64,000 nucleotides of DNA from Falciphora oryzae (lineage: Eukaryota > Ascomycota > Sordariomycetes > Magnaporthales > Magnaporthaceae): contig JNVV01000016.1 in NCBI GenBank assembly GCA_000733355.1, positions 124,001 through 188,000 of the forward strand, read 5' to 3'. Made by a program: the position numbers and the translations under genes. Numbering within the stretch: the first letter of the stretch is position 1; each line of letters starts with the position of its first letter. The notes under the pieces are model-generated. The model saw nothing but the letters and a program-made list of their open reading frames with translations, was not told the DNA's origin and did not search any database. This document shows positions 1 through 10,946 of the stretch, piece after piece.

Positions 1-1376
1 ACTTGACGTACTCGTCGTCGAGACAGTCCTGTAGTGTGAGAACGCCCGACTTGGCGGCGCTGCTGCCGCTGCCGCTGGACTTTTTCCGCCTCTGGGCCAG
101 GTTTTCCAGCCCGAGGCTCAGGTCTAGAAAGGACTGGACCTGGTTGGTGACGCCATGGCAGGCCTGGCACGTGGTGGTGCTCTGCAGCTTGCCGTAGAAG
201 GTCTGGTGGACGATGCAGTTGCAGCTGTGCTCAGAGCCAATCTCGGGTCGCTTGCCGTCGCCATTCCGCTCGTGCAGCTCCTCGGCGAGGAACTGGAAGA
301 ACTCGTGGGCGTCCTGCTCCTTGGTCGTCACCAGGTTCTCGAACGCCTTGCGTTCCGAGATCCAGAACCCGGAGAGGATATTGGCCGCAGTATAGCCGTT
401 GGTGCTCTCGAGCGCATAAAAATCCTGGAAGATCTCATCCATGGCGCAGCTAAGGCAGTACGAGACGCCGCAGTCGGAGCTGCGATGGCCGTCACTCAGG
501 TAGAAATTGCGCAGCATGGGGTTGTGCAGAAAAGTCTGCAGGATGACGTTTTGGTAGCAAGTCGCGCCGGCGTTGTATATGCCACGCAGCCCCGTAGCCC
601 TACACGAGGCCATGGTGGTGTTGGCCGATATGTACCGGGGGTCATCCTTGGAGTCCGAAAACAGCTCGTCGTGCTTCCTCTTGCGAGTTGCTTGTTGTGG
701 TGAGGGCGGTTAGCACGCTGGGGACTTGACACGACCGAAGGGGCCTGCCACCTTACTTGAGAAGGAGCCAGTTCCGATTTTCCGTAACCTCAATTCCTCA
801 AGCGTCGGGTCCCAGACCAGGTCATCGCACATCTGACAGTACAGCGAGCCGTTGCGAGAGTCGGCGACTGGTATTTGATGAAGGAGCATGTTGTTAGCAT
901 TGACAGAGAGCAAGCCGAGGAGCTTCCTAATCAGGAAAGCAGGGGCGGCACTCCACGGCAAGCTTGGCACCTACAGAAGCGGTGTGACTTTTTCTGTCCA
1001 TGTTTCAGCCGGTCCTCCTCGGTGACTGTGGCAGGGCATTGCAGGCACAGGTAGTTGGAGGTTAGGGACGTGATGGCTTGGCCGTTGGGGCCGGTCGAGG
1101 TCTGAGGAACGATGGGAGTGTTGTCAAAGATTTGGCGCAGGATGGCCTTGTAGTGGGAGATGGACGTCTGCAGGCCCTCGGGGCTCTTGGTCATGAGCAG
1201 TTGGATGTGTTCTGTGGCGGTCGCATACATAGGGCAGTGTTAGAGGCGCGCAAAGATTGGCGGGCGGGTGGGAAGGTAGGGGCAGACGAACCGCAGCCGT
1301 AGACGGGAGTGCCTGGCGCAGGCGGCTTTGTAGCGGTGGCCTTCGGGGACGCCGGTGATGTTGCTCGCGCCGCCAT
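1..1376 (-). CDS. ubp8: Ubp8/USP22-type ubiquitin hydrolase (SAGA deubiquitinase), 3' part beyond window
   Basis: Cleaves ubiquitin from histone H2B as the catalytic subunit of the SAGA deubiquitinase module in the nucleus (family knowledge). I read four exons: 1376-1292, 1211-975, 867-757 and 690 to beyond base 1; the phases agree at each junction. Exons 1-3 encode the N-terminal ZnF-UBP domain: the motif YGCEHIQLL is rebuilt across intron 1, then CLQC near residues 84-87 and YCQMC. Exon 4 starts the USP fold. NAGATCYQNV carries the catalytic Cys near residue 189, QDAHEFFQF is the QQD-type box, and a CNC...CQAC pair is the zinc-binding insertion. The catalytic His/Asp region lies outside the window. 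The start ATG at 1376 is the first one giving the expected short basic leader. Orientation is head-to-head with the metallo-beta-lactamase gene. Confidence 0.9.
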
Positions 1377-2363
1377 CTCGGCTGCTTGCTGGCGCCAGGC
1401 GCGGCTGCTCGACGTGCCCGGCAGCGATCCTTGCGACGGAGAGGTCTGTGCTTGGTGGTTCGGTTGACAGCAAGTTAGGCTAACAGGACAGCAGGCAAAG
1501 GCGAGCCAGCCTGGCCGTATGTGTTGGCGGGACGATAACACAACAGCAAAACCAGCCGCAGCAGGGCTCTGCTCGGGGCAAGGCTGGGGGGGAGCTCGTG
1601 GATCAGACTGCGTGGTGGGCAGGAGCGAGGCTGGAGGTGTGGTTGTGGGCGCCTGGAGCTGGGTCGACAGAGTTGGGATCGTCAGCGGCTTTGTTTGCGT
1701 TTGCAGAGCTGTGTTGACCTGGAGAGAGACAAGCACGGGGGCGCGCTGCAGGGCTGGGGAGACACTTACAGCTCGAGCGAGTCAGAATGACAGCGGCAAT
1801 GGCAATGCTATGTGGTTTTGGTTGCTGGCGCCTCGCAAGCTCAGCCTTCTCTCCGTCTCCTGAAGCCCACCGTTGGATTCGCGCGGCGCGCATTGGACCC
1901 CGTCGCATCCATTGGGAAATTCCTTATCGCCACCTGATCACAGCGCTTATCGCTCCCGCCCGACCCACCAACCGCCGCCGCCAAGGCCCATCCTCGGCAA
2001 CACGCCCCACCACCCCTTTGCCCACCCTTCACGCCGACACTCTTCATGGCAGGCAAAGTGGCACATCTTAGTGTGAGGACTAACTCCGGGACAGGCCCGC
2101 CAGCTTCCTCGGCAAGACACGTGCGCTTCCGGGGATCATTGCTGACACTGATGTCGTCACGCCCCCGAAGAAGGGACACCCTCTAGATTGCGTACTACAT
2201 GTAATACCAGCCAGTCCGTCTGGACTCTTTACCTAGGTAGCACTCAGGGGTCGGCAACGATTCGAGCTATCTATATATATAGTCCGTTTCCGCATTGGCA
2301 CGCTTCCACCCTCGGACAGGCCTCTCGTGGCCCGGATCCGGTCTGGCCACACGCCTGGCAAAA
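1377..2363. promoter_or_regulatory. Divergent intergenic region between ubp8 and the metallo-beta-lactamase gene
   Basis: About 1 kb separates the two divergent starts and presumably holds both promoters. I see no credible gene. The open frames here are unsupported GC-rich shadows. A palindromic CCTAGGTA-like sequence lies near 2231-2240, and a TATA-like run near 2270 faces the plus-strand gene. Confidence 0.5.
2270..2281 (+). promoter_or_regulatory. TATA-like element
   Basis: An alternating TA run lies about 83-94 bases before the ATG at 2364, a plausible core promoter position for the metallo-beta-lactamase gene. No other element was recognised. Confidence 0.4.
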
Positions 2364-3302
2364 ATGGCAGCCAGTCAACCCGCCGCAGCCTCCCCGCTGG
2401 CCCAGCTCCCCGAGGCGGAGCGGCTGAGCCCGGCCTGCATCCGTATCCTAGGCGGCAACCCGGGCAAGTTCACGCTCCAGGGGACCAACACCTACCTGCT
2501 GGGCACCGGCCGCTCCCGCCTGCTGGTCGACACGGGCGAGGGCCGGCCGTCGTGGGCCGCGGCGCTCCGCCGGGTCCTGCTCGAGGAGGATGCTACCGTG
2601 TCCGAGGTCGTGCTGACCCACTGGCACCACGACCACGTCAGCGGCGTGCCCGACCTGCTAGGAAACCCCCGGTCCGCCGGCGCTAAGATCTACAAGAGCC
2701 GGCGCCGCTGGGGCGACGCCGCCCGCGATGCCGCCCGCGACGCCTTCGACAGCACCGCCCAGCAAAACCAGCAGCTAGACATCCCCGACGGGCACGTCTT
2801 CCACATCGAGGGCGCCACGCTGACGGCCGTGCACACGCCGGGCCACACGGCCGACCACGTGGCGCTGCTGCTGGCCGAGGAGGACGCGTGCTTCACCGCC
2901 GACTGCGTGCTGGGCCACGGCACCGCCGTCTTCGAGGACCTGGCCGCCTACGTCGCGAGCCTGCGCCGCCTGCAGCCCCTGTTCGGAGGCCGCGTCTACC
3001 CGGGCCACGGCGCCGTGGTGGAAAAGGGGCCGGACCGCATAGCCGAGTACATTGCGCACCGGCAGCAGCGGGAGGACCAGGTCATGGAGACTCTGCGTGG
3101 GGCAGCAGCCACTGGTAGCGATGATGTGGCAGGCACGACGGCCATGGAGCTGGTCAACATCATCTACAGCGATGTGCACGAGGACCTGCACCCGGCGGCG
3201 GAAAGGGGCGTCCTTCAGATCCTGGCCAAGCTACAGGGCGAGGAGAAGGTGGTGGTGGGGCAAGGGGAAGCGTGGAGGCTGAAGGCGCGGTCGACGCTCT
3301 GA
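2364..3302 (+). CDS. Metallo-beta-lactamase fold hydrolase, LACTB2-like
   Basis: A single-exon protein of 312 residues. It contains the zinc-binding signature of the superfamily: H86-W-H-H-D90-H91 in the THWHHDHVSG block, a second ligand His in HTPGHTADH, the bridging Asp in FTADCVLG, and the C-terminal His in YPGHG. The family includes mitochondrial LACTB2-type endoribonucleases. In fungi it also includes MpaB/AptB-type ACP thioesterases of aromatic polyketide clusters. No polyketide synthase lies in the window, so a housekeeping hydrolase is more likely than a secondary-metabolism thioesterase; that is inference. I chose the ATG at 2364 (context AAAATGG) because the frame is open further upstream only through a TTG. 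The C-terminal helix-rich part matches the LACTB2 winged-helix tail in length. Confidence 0.88.
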   Translation: MAASQPAAASPLAQLPEAERLSPACIRILGGNPGKFTLQGTNTYLLGTGRSRLLVDTGEGRPSWAAALRRVLLEEDATVSEVVLTHWHHDHVSGVPDLLGNPRSAGAKIYKSRRRWGDAARDAARDAFDSTAQQNQQLDIPDGHVFHIEGATLTAVHTPGHTADHVALLLAEEDACFTADCVLGHGTAVFEDLAAYVASLRRLQPLFGGRVYPGHGAVVEKGPDRIAEYIAHRQQREDQVMETLRGAAATGSDDVAGTTAMELVNIIYSDVHEDLHPAAERGVLQILAKLQGEEKVVVGQGEAWRLKARSTL

Positions 3303-5546
3303 CGGAAGCTCTGCTGGCTCGGTCTCTGCGTATGTGGCCATCGCATATAAAACGATGCGATATTTGCATGAGAACTCAATGCTCGGGTGTGCGTGGATGG
3401 CCTTGTTGACGGGATATCGGAGCAATTCTTTCTCCTTGCCCGGCTGACAGCATGTAATACGCCTGCCACGTTATCACGCAAAGGGTCTGGACCCTGAACT
3501 GGCCCGGTATCCCGGATCTGACCTCGCAATAAGGTGTGTTTGGCTCCTGGAGGGTGGTAAAGCGAAGAAAAACTTTGGAACAAGAGCTTCGGAAGCTTCG
3601 GATGGCAGCGACAGGGGGCTGGTTGGCCAGCTTGCCGCTTTTGAGACCATGCATCATTCCATAGCTGAGGCTAGCCAGCAGCACACTGAGCTGGTGGCCA
3701 TGTACCGGTACACCATGATCTTGTGTGCATCGGATCGGGGCACTTCGGGAACCGACTCGCAGACGCCAGCGGATTGACCTGCCTCGCATTACTGTAAGCA
3801 AGTCGAGATGCGTTGGAATGGAGGCGCTTCGATGCTAAAAAAGCGTTATCTCCGGTGGCGGCGGTGAGGGCCGCAGGAGAGGGTGATTACTGAGATGGCT
3901 GGATCTTTTTGATTCTTCTTCTCATTCACTGCTTTCACAGTGGGGCCGTTCTTGAGGCTCCGTAAATGCCGGGAGATTTGCGCACTGTATCCACTGGCCC
4001 GCCCGCTCGTTTAGGCGACTACCCCACCACACGTCATTGTCGCTTTTTTTTTTTTTTCTCTTCGTCTCCTTCTTCCTCAAGCCGTCCAGTGCTGACTAAT
4101 TCATTCCATGCGAAGGCCTCTCTGCAAGCCGGGCTGACACCACCACCACACCTAACTATCTAGGTAGCAGAAGCGATGCTGCACGCCGCTGTCCATGTGC
4201 CCAATCCAACCCTGAAATGGAGGGTGGCAGCGGGCGCGTCCAAGAAGCCGTGTAAGTGGTAGTGCCAGCGCCCCATCTCCATGCTAATCGCTACCTCCAG
4301 TAGACACACAATACACACCCACCTGGAAATAAATCTGGGAATACGCGCCCCGCCCAGCAAGAACGACAGGACTGGGCAGGCCTTGTGGCGGGGCAAAGAC
4401 GCCTGCATCCATCGCCGTCTCCAGCACACGATGGAGTTTCTTCCCATTGAGCCCAAAATCAGACCATGCTCGAGGTCACCAAACCCTTGCTGCCGCCTCT
4501 GCGCCCAGCCGCCCAATGCCGAGCACACCCAAGCTGCGGGGATGGGACGGTCCCCTGCTAAAGCCGCTGTTCGCTTCCATTGTTTCTGCTCTGGACGGAG
4601 AACCAGCCGAGAAGACCTGCTAGAGTCTTCCATCACTTTGATGCCTGCACTCGACCATCGTGACTCTGAGGCCCCGCACGTCTTTACCCTTGTCCATGTC
4701 GTTCAACTCGCTTCTCTGCCGACAGCGCCACTATCCCGCACACGGCCTAGCGGGGCGTGTGATGGATCCGATCATGCACACTCTGGCGGACCGTTTTTCT
4801 GCTTTCGATTTCCACGATGGGCATAGTTGGACCACTACCCTCCCCGTCGCCGGAAGCCTCGGCGTGCTGAAAGGCACAGAAACAGTCACGCCCGCTGGCG
4901 CCATTGCCGCTAACACGGGCGATTACCAATACCGCACCCACCGGCTGTACCAGTACCTCGGTGCTTTGTCGCGCGCCCGACGATGTGGTCTAGCCAGACT
5001 AACTAACAAAAGGGAGAGCACTCGCACTTCGGATCGATAGATAGCCCCGAGTTCCATTCGGGCGGGGGGTGGTCTGACTGAGTAGGTTACCATTCCGACA
5101 CGTATATCGTACGTCAAGAGTGGGTGGATACCATCATGTCGGTACCTCACTGTGATGGCTGCTCCGCGTCTTGTCCTTGTCATGGCCATGCTCGGCCGAT
5201 ACGACCGATACGCACCAGAATTACCAATCACCTGCTGCGATCCCGGAATGCCATCCATCCCCTTGTTTCTACGTAGGTGCCCAGACAGGTAGGAGACCGC
5301 CATATACATATTACGCCGTCACACAATGCCCTTCCCCCATGCTTTGGTTGCCCTCTCCCTCTCCCTTTTTTCCCCCTTCTTACCGTCCGCTGGCACCCCT
5401 GGAAGGTATCGCGATATCACATGACATCACCTGCTTCCATATAGAACCCGACGGCCGGCCCTGGCGACGACCCTGTCATCGCCTGGTTCTGATTAAAGGG
5501 GCTTGGATCTCGGAGCAGAGAGAGAAAGAAGAAAGACATCCCCAAG
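3303..5546. other. Intergenic region, no supported gene
   Basis: A 2.2 kb spacer. It holds a T13 run near 4045 and a CTAGGTAG word near 4160. Short open frames on both strands lack recognisable domains, intron logic or codon bias. The last 150 bases precede the Ytp1-like gene and include an A/G-rich leader. Confidence 0.5.
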
Positions 5547-7612
5547 ATGAAAAGCATGATAAAATCCGCTGCCGCCCTCGGGCTGGCCGTGTCGTTGCTG
5601 AGTCTCGTCCCGGCCGCGCTGGCCCACGGCGGCGGCGAGGGCATGAGAGGGAGAGACATGGAAATGGACATGGGGCATGGCCATGAACACGGCGGACCGA
5701 CGCCCAAGCCGAGCCATGATACGTATCCGGAAAACTACTTCTCGCACCCGGAGCTTCAGGGGATTCTGTACGCTCACATAGCCATTATGGCTCTGGCCTG
5801 GGTACTTGTTCTGCCTGTCGGTAAGTGTTGGCTTCGAATCAGGAAGGGCAATGAAATGATATATCGGTCCTGACGCCCCCCGACTACCGCAGCCGTCATG
5901 TTCTCCATCGCCAGGTCGAGGCACACATTCACCTCACAGCTCCTCTTCGGCGCCACCAATGGCGTCGGCCTGGTCCTGGGCACCATGTACAACGAGGGTA
6001 CGCCGGACCTGTACCCGGGCAACGCGCACCACAAGCTCGGCTGGGCCGTAACGGCCGTCTCGTGCGCCCAAATTGCCGTCGGCGTGCTCGCCCGTCTGGC
6101 CGGCGCGTTTGGCAGCAGAAAGGGGGCTGCCACTCACGAGCCCACCGGCTTCATCCCCGTCTCGGCCGAGGCCATGGCGGCGCACCACCAGCGCACGAGC
6201 GGACAGCGGCCGGCACCGTTTGTTGGGGCAAACAAGAACCACAGCCCGTATCGCTTCTCTAATGACAGTGGGCAGGGGACGGAGCCCAACACGGAGTCGC
6301 TGCACAGCCCGACTTTTTCGTCGTCGTCTTCTTCGAGCTCGCGCCATCATCACGAGGAGGAGGCGGCGCGGAAGGAGGAAGGGCTGCTGCTGCTGCGGCG
6401 CGGAGCTGACGACTATGCCTATGACGACGAGGATATCGAAGACAGGGATGACCACGACGAGAGCGGCCTGTCCCTCGCTCAGCGCCTGGACGCGGCGCTG
6501 GGCTGTGGCGCTATAGGTCGAGCCTACCGCGTGGCCAAGCGGGCAGCGGGTATGGTTTCCTCAGGGGCCTGGCGGGTTTTCGTATTCGGCTATGACGCCA
6601 TCGACCGCGCCATCCTGCCCCTGGGCTTCGTCGCGCTCTGCACGGGCATAATCACGCACGGCCGCCTGTTCGAGGGCCACGAGGTCTTCAGCGGGCTGGC
6701 GCACTGGATCAAGGGCGGCGTCTTCTTCTGGCTGGGCCTGGTGACGCTGGGCCGCTGGGCGGGAGCTTTTGGCGAGCTGGGCTGGGCGTGGAACGTGCGG
6801 CCTGGTGGTAGCAGAAGCAACAAGTGGCGCCCGTCGGCCGAGTTCGTCGAGAGCGCCCTGATTTTTGTTTACGGCGCGACCAACATCTTCCTCGAGCACC
6901 TGGGCAACGACGGCGGCGGCGCGGAGTGGAGCGCGCAGGACCTGGAGCATGTGTCCATCACGGTGCTCTTCATCGGCGGCGGGCTGTGTGGGATGCTGGT
7001 CGAGTCGACGGCGGTGCGCGACCTGCTTAACACCTCCGTCGTCGAGGCCGCTGCAGCATATCAAGAGGAGGAGGGGCAGCCGGCGCGGTATGGCGTGCCG
7101 CTGAACCCGATCCCCGCGCTGGTGATCCTGCTGCTGGGCATTATGATGAGTAGCCACACGCAGACGAACATAGTGTCGGGCATGGTGCACAAACAGTGGG
7201 GGACGCTGTTGACGGGCGCCTCTCTGGCGAGGGCTTTTACGTACGTGCTCATGTACCTCAGGCCGCCGCGGTCGGTGCTGCCGTCGCGGCCGCCCACGGA
7301 ACTGCTGGCGGCCTTTGGGCTGAGTGCTGGCGGTATCATCTTTATGGCCAGCGTAAGTTTTTTTTTTTTTTTTGCCGCTTTTGCTTCTTCCAGCTTCTTT
7401 CTCAGTTAACTGACTCTCTGCCTTTCCCTCAACAGAGTGGAGACACGGTCGCTGCAATGGTCAACCAGGAACTGGACGCCATGTTCATGTACACTGTCAC
7501 CATGGGCCTTGTGGCGCTGCTCATGGCTTGGGTCGTCATTGTGATGGCCATCAAGGGATGGGCGGTCAGGAGGGAGCTAGGGAAGCCGGCAGGCTCGTAT
7601 AGCAGCGTCTAA
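5547..7612 (+). CDS. ytp1: Ytp1-like integral membrane protein
   Basis: A 636-residue protein in three exons: 5547-5820, 5893-7352 and 7436-7612. A signal peptide (hydrophobic core in residues 6-26, ending ALA) is followed by a segment of about 20 residues rich in Met and His. A first membrane segment (LYAHIAIMALAWVLVLPV) then starts the DUF2427-type N-terminal part. A polar insertion rich in Ser, Asp and Glu occupies roughly residues 200-300. The C-terminal half has about eight hydrophobic helices and matches the Ytp1-like C-terminal domain as I remember it. Intron 1 splits a Gly/Ala codon and restores VLPVAVMFSIARS. Intron 2 has a T-run directly after its GTAAG donor. The function of the family is poorly known; yeast Ytp1 has been linked to mitochondrial proteins by similarity only. 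Confidence 0.85.
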
Positions 7613-8010
7613 AGGACGCCCGCTCAGGAGCTTGTGCCTCTGCCAAGCGCACTCTCTGCATTATTCGACTGCATTTATGTTTTTCAAGATACCCCCTGTT
7701 ACTATCTACTATTTATCCATGACTCTACAGTTCGTATGTGGATCCAAGAGAGGCTCCCTCGTATACAAACATTTCCACCGGACTCCAAGCCAAATCAGCC
7801 ACCTGCCTCCCAGACTTTGCGGTATCTTTGGGTATGGCGCCACCAGACGGAGAAACAGATGCCATCACGACTTACGGCGAAATGTTATCCATCAGGGTGC
7901 AAAGGGGGACATGCCCCGGGTCCCCCTGTTCATTCTTGCTTGGCTCCCATTCCCCTCCGTCGAATCGTGTCTTGCATCTTCTGGGACCGGCAATCAAAAA
8001 CCCAACAACC
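7613..8010. other. Intergenic spacer between the ytp1-like and LysM genes
   Basis: A 0.4 kb spacer between two genes of the same direction. The frame of the LysM gene stays open upstream to 7738, but only through GTG and internal ATGs with no conserved sequence. I treat it as promoter and leader. Confidence 0.5.
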
Positions 8011-10256
8011 ATGGCCAACTTCAGGAGCGCTGCCGTGATGACCCTGGCGGGAGCCTCTATTGCCCACATGGGCACCGTCATCGCCCCTAAGCCTCAGTGC
8101 CAGCAGCAGCAGCCCGCCGACGTCGGCCGCGGCGGCAGCGTCTTCGGCAACCCGCCAGCCCTGCCGGTCGAGAAGCACGAGACGTGCACGCACTGGTACC
8201 GGTCGAGGCCGGGCGACAGCTGCTTCTCGATCCTGCAGGGCGCCGGCCTAAGCCCTGCCCAGCTCAGCGAGCTCAACGCTAACGTCGACAACGTCTGCAA
8301 GGGCGAGCTCAAGCCGGGCGCCTGGCTGTGCCTCGCCTCCGGGCCCGAGTTGGAGCCCACGGTGGCGATGACGACGACGACGGCTGCAGCTAGGAAGATG
8401 CCCATCGTCCCTCCCAAGCTGCTGCCCGAGTGGGACGTCGAGGCGACGACGACGGCCAGCCTGCCGAGGGAGAAGGTTAAGACGTGGTTCGAGATGACGC
8501 CGCAGGAGCGGGTCGACAAGTTCGGCCCGCAGGTCTTGCAGACGGCCAGCACGCCAACCCCATCTAGCACTGCTGCTGCTGCTGCTGCTGCTGCTGCCAC
8601 TTCTGCTCTTGATGCTAGCGCGGCCGTGGCCTCAACGACCGCGCCCAACGTCTCATACACAGCCAAGGGCTCACCCTACCCCGCGGTCGACGCCGACGCC
8701 GACACAGTGCCCCCTGCCGACCCCCTGGGCCCAGCCGAGCCCGCGGATGTTGAGAAGAGGGACGAAGCCGCCGTCTCACCTTCTACTCGGCCGCTCGAGC
8801 CGCACCGCCGCCTGCCCCTGCCCCTCAAGGTGCCAGTCCCCAAGATGCGCAACACGTGGTTCACAGTGCCGCAGCAGGAGGCGACCACAACGACGACAGC
8901 CACCGACCACGCCAACGCCTCCGTGTTGGCCGCGGCGCTGACCACGACGACCGTGACCCGCACCTATCCCGGCGACGGTGACCCGGACGACAGCCAGACA
9001 GGCTCGCCCGGCGCCACATTCTCCGGTCCCGGCGACGGCAAGACGGCCTGGCCGAGCACCACGCCGCTTCCCGACGACGCCCCCAACAACAGCGACAGCA
9101 AGACCGCATGGCCCAGCACCTTCCACCCCAGCAGCGACCCAAGCTCCGGTGACGGCAAGACAGCCTTCCCCATCAACTCGACCACCACCGAGACAACCAC
9201 CACCATGGTCGCCACCAAAACCTCCTTCATCCCCCTTCTCATCACCACCTCCTCCTCCAGCACCGCCAACACGCCCACCCTCTGGCGCCGCCACCCCCAC
9301 CACCGCCGGCAGCACTCCCCTCCCCAGGACAACGACCACGACCAGGTCCTAGCCACCCGGACGGCAAGCAATTCTCCCCCGAACAAGCAGCCCACTGCTC
9401 CCGCCGCACCCCAACAGTCGACCGGTGCCTCGCCGCCCTCAACGGCGCCGAGTCGTCCATGCTCCGCTTCTGCGCCTGGTACACCGACTCGGCCCGCCCG
9501 CCGCAGTCCCAAACCGCCATCGTCCAGTTCGCCGCCCCGGCCGTGCGCCACCAGCAACTCGAGGAGCAGCAGGGCAGCGACAAGAGCGGCGGCACCCTGA
9601 TCCCCCCGCCCCTGCTCCCCCGCCCCGCCGCCCTCGAGCACGCCTGCGCCCGCGCCACCACAGCCCCCGCCGTGCTGCTGCCGCCCTTCATCGCCGCAGC
9701 CGGTGCCGCCATCACTAACGCTGCTGCTGCTGCCGCTGCTGGCGCCTCCTCCTCCTCCTCCTCCTCGCCCACCCCGGTCGTCACGCGTGCCCCCTACTCG
9801 TACCTCAGCTCCGCCTGCTCGTGCCTCGACCACTTCGACCGCAGCCGGCGCCTGGCCGTCGCCACCGCCATGCCAGAGCCCGACGAAGCCCCCGCCATCG
9901 TCGAGGCCGATGCCGAGGCGCAGGAAGACGAGCAAGACGACGAGGAACACGACGAGCCCACCACCAATGCCGAGATCGAGAAGCGCAACACACCTCGCCG
10001 CCGCTACCTCCAGCCCTGGTGGGTCCAGCCCATGCTGAGCTCATACGCCAAGACGGCGACGGACTACTACTACGGCTCCAAAACCCTCGCCGCCCGCGCC
10101 TCGCCCACCCACACCCTGCCGCTCCCCGGAGGCCCAGCTGCTGCTGCCCGCCACAACGTGGAGAATGACAACGACAAGAACAACGCGCGCGTCCTCGTCA
10201 TCACCAAGGTCGTCACCGCCACCAACAAGAAAACCGCCAAAACGCGCACCTTCTGA
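8011..10256 (+). pseudogene. Secreted LysM-domain protein with two apparent frame breaks
   Basis: LysM modules bind chitin or related N-acetylglucosamine polymers outside the cell (family knowledge). The ATG at 8011 opens a probable signal peptide (MANFRSAAVMTLAGASIAHM). One LysM module follows at about residues 57-110 with Cys pairs and the PGDSCFSI and LKPGAWLC blocks. A long Thr/Ser/Pro linker comes next. Coding sense then leaves the first frame near 9272-9282, runs in the second frame as a Thr-rich linker to about 9350, and continues in the third frame to a stop at 10256. That last part has Cys-containing blocks (RCLAALNGAESSMLRFC, SACSCLDH) and an acidic segment. Each break would be removed by one base fewer. 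A sequencing error, an unusual intron or a real pseudogene are all possible. The unshifted first frame stops at 9600. Confidence 0.7.
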
Positions 10257-10946
10257 GCGAGCCGCTCCTCTTCAGGTGCCAGGCGGACGTTCAATTACGT
10301 TTGGCATATGCGAGTATTGACGTCGTCAACCTGAATGCACGAATACCTAATTCTTTTGGCTTTGTTAGTTTGTTAGTGTAGACTTTGGAAACACATGAAC
10401 GAAAATAACTTCACCTTTTCACAAGCCACCTGATGTCGCTGCCAAGGCCAAAAAATAAACACGGCAGAGACTTGAGGCAGCAAAGTTAGACACGAAACGT
10501 GCTGGTCATAAACCCACAATAGCCTACTCTGATCCTGCGGGCGTAGGCTAGGAAGATGAGAGAAAAGAAAAAAAAAAAAAAAAAAAGAAAGGATAGAAAC
10601 AAGCCATTAACAAAAAAGGACGTCACTGGCCCAGGGACAACTTCCGACAGGGGAAATGACAATTAAAAATCAAACTATATTCCGTAAACTCGCCTCCATG
10701 GCCCAAACGCTGGCCGGAGAACATTGTGCCTGTGTCGAGGTGTGAAAAGCCAAACAAGGAGGGGTGTGGATGCGGAGGTATCGAAAAGAAGTCTAGAAAG
10801 AGCAAAACAACCCGCTCGCTTCCCTCCCACCATGCAAAATTCCTGCGAGGTCTTGCCCCTATTTTTTTTCTGTACATGAAAAATGTTTTTGGGGGGATTC
10901 TTTTGTGCTTTCTTCTCGCCTTGTTGCCCCTGAGACCACAGCTCCT
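10257..10946. other. Convergent intergenic region, 3' untranslated sequence
   Basis: A spacer of 0.7 kb between the converging LysM and chitin synthase activator genes. It contains an A18 run near 10568 and an AATAAA-type word near 10453, consistent with 3' ends. No coding signal was seen. Confidence 0.5.

Noticed and set aside
2364..3302. The metallo-beta-lactamase as part of a polyketide cluster (MpaB/AptB-like thioesterase).
   Set aside because: No polyketide synthase, oxidase or cluster regulator in the window; neighbours are housekeeping genes.
4660..5040. A 126-codon plus-strand frame upstream of the Ytp1-like gene.
   Set aside because: No domain, no splice signals, and codon use unlike the neighbouring genes.
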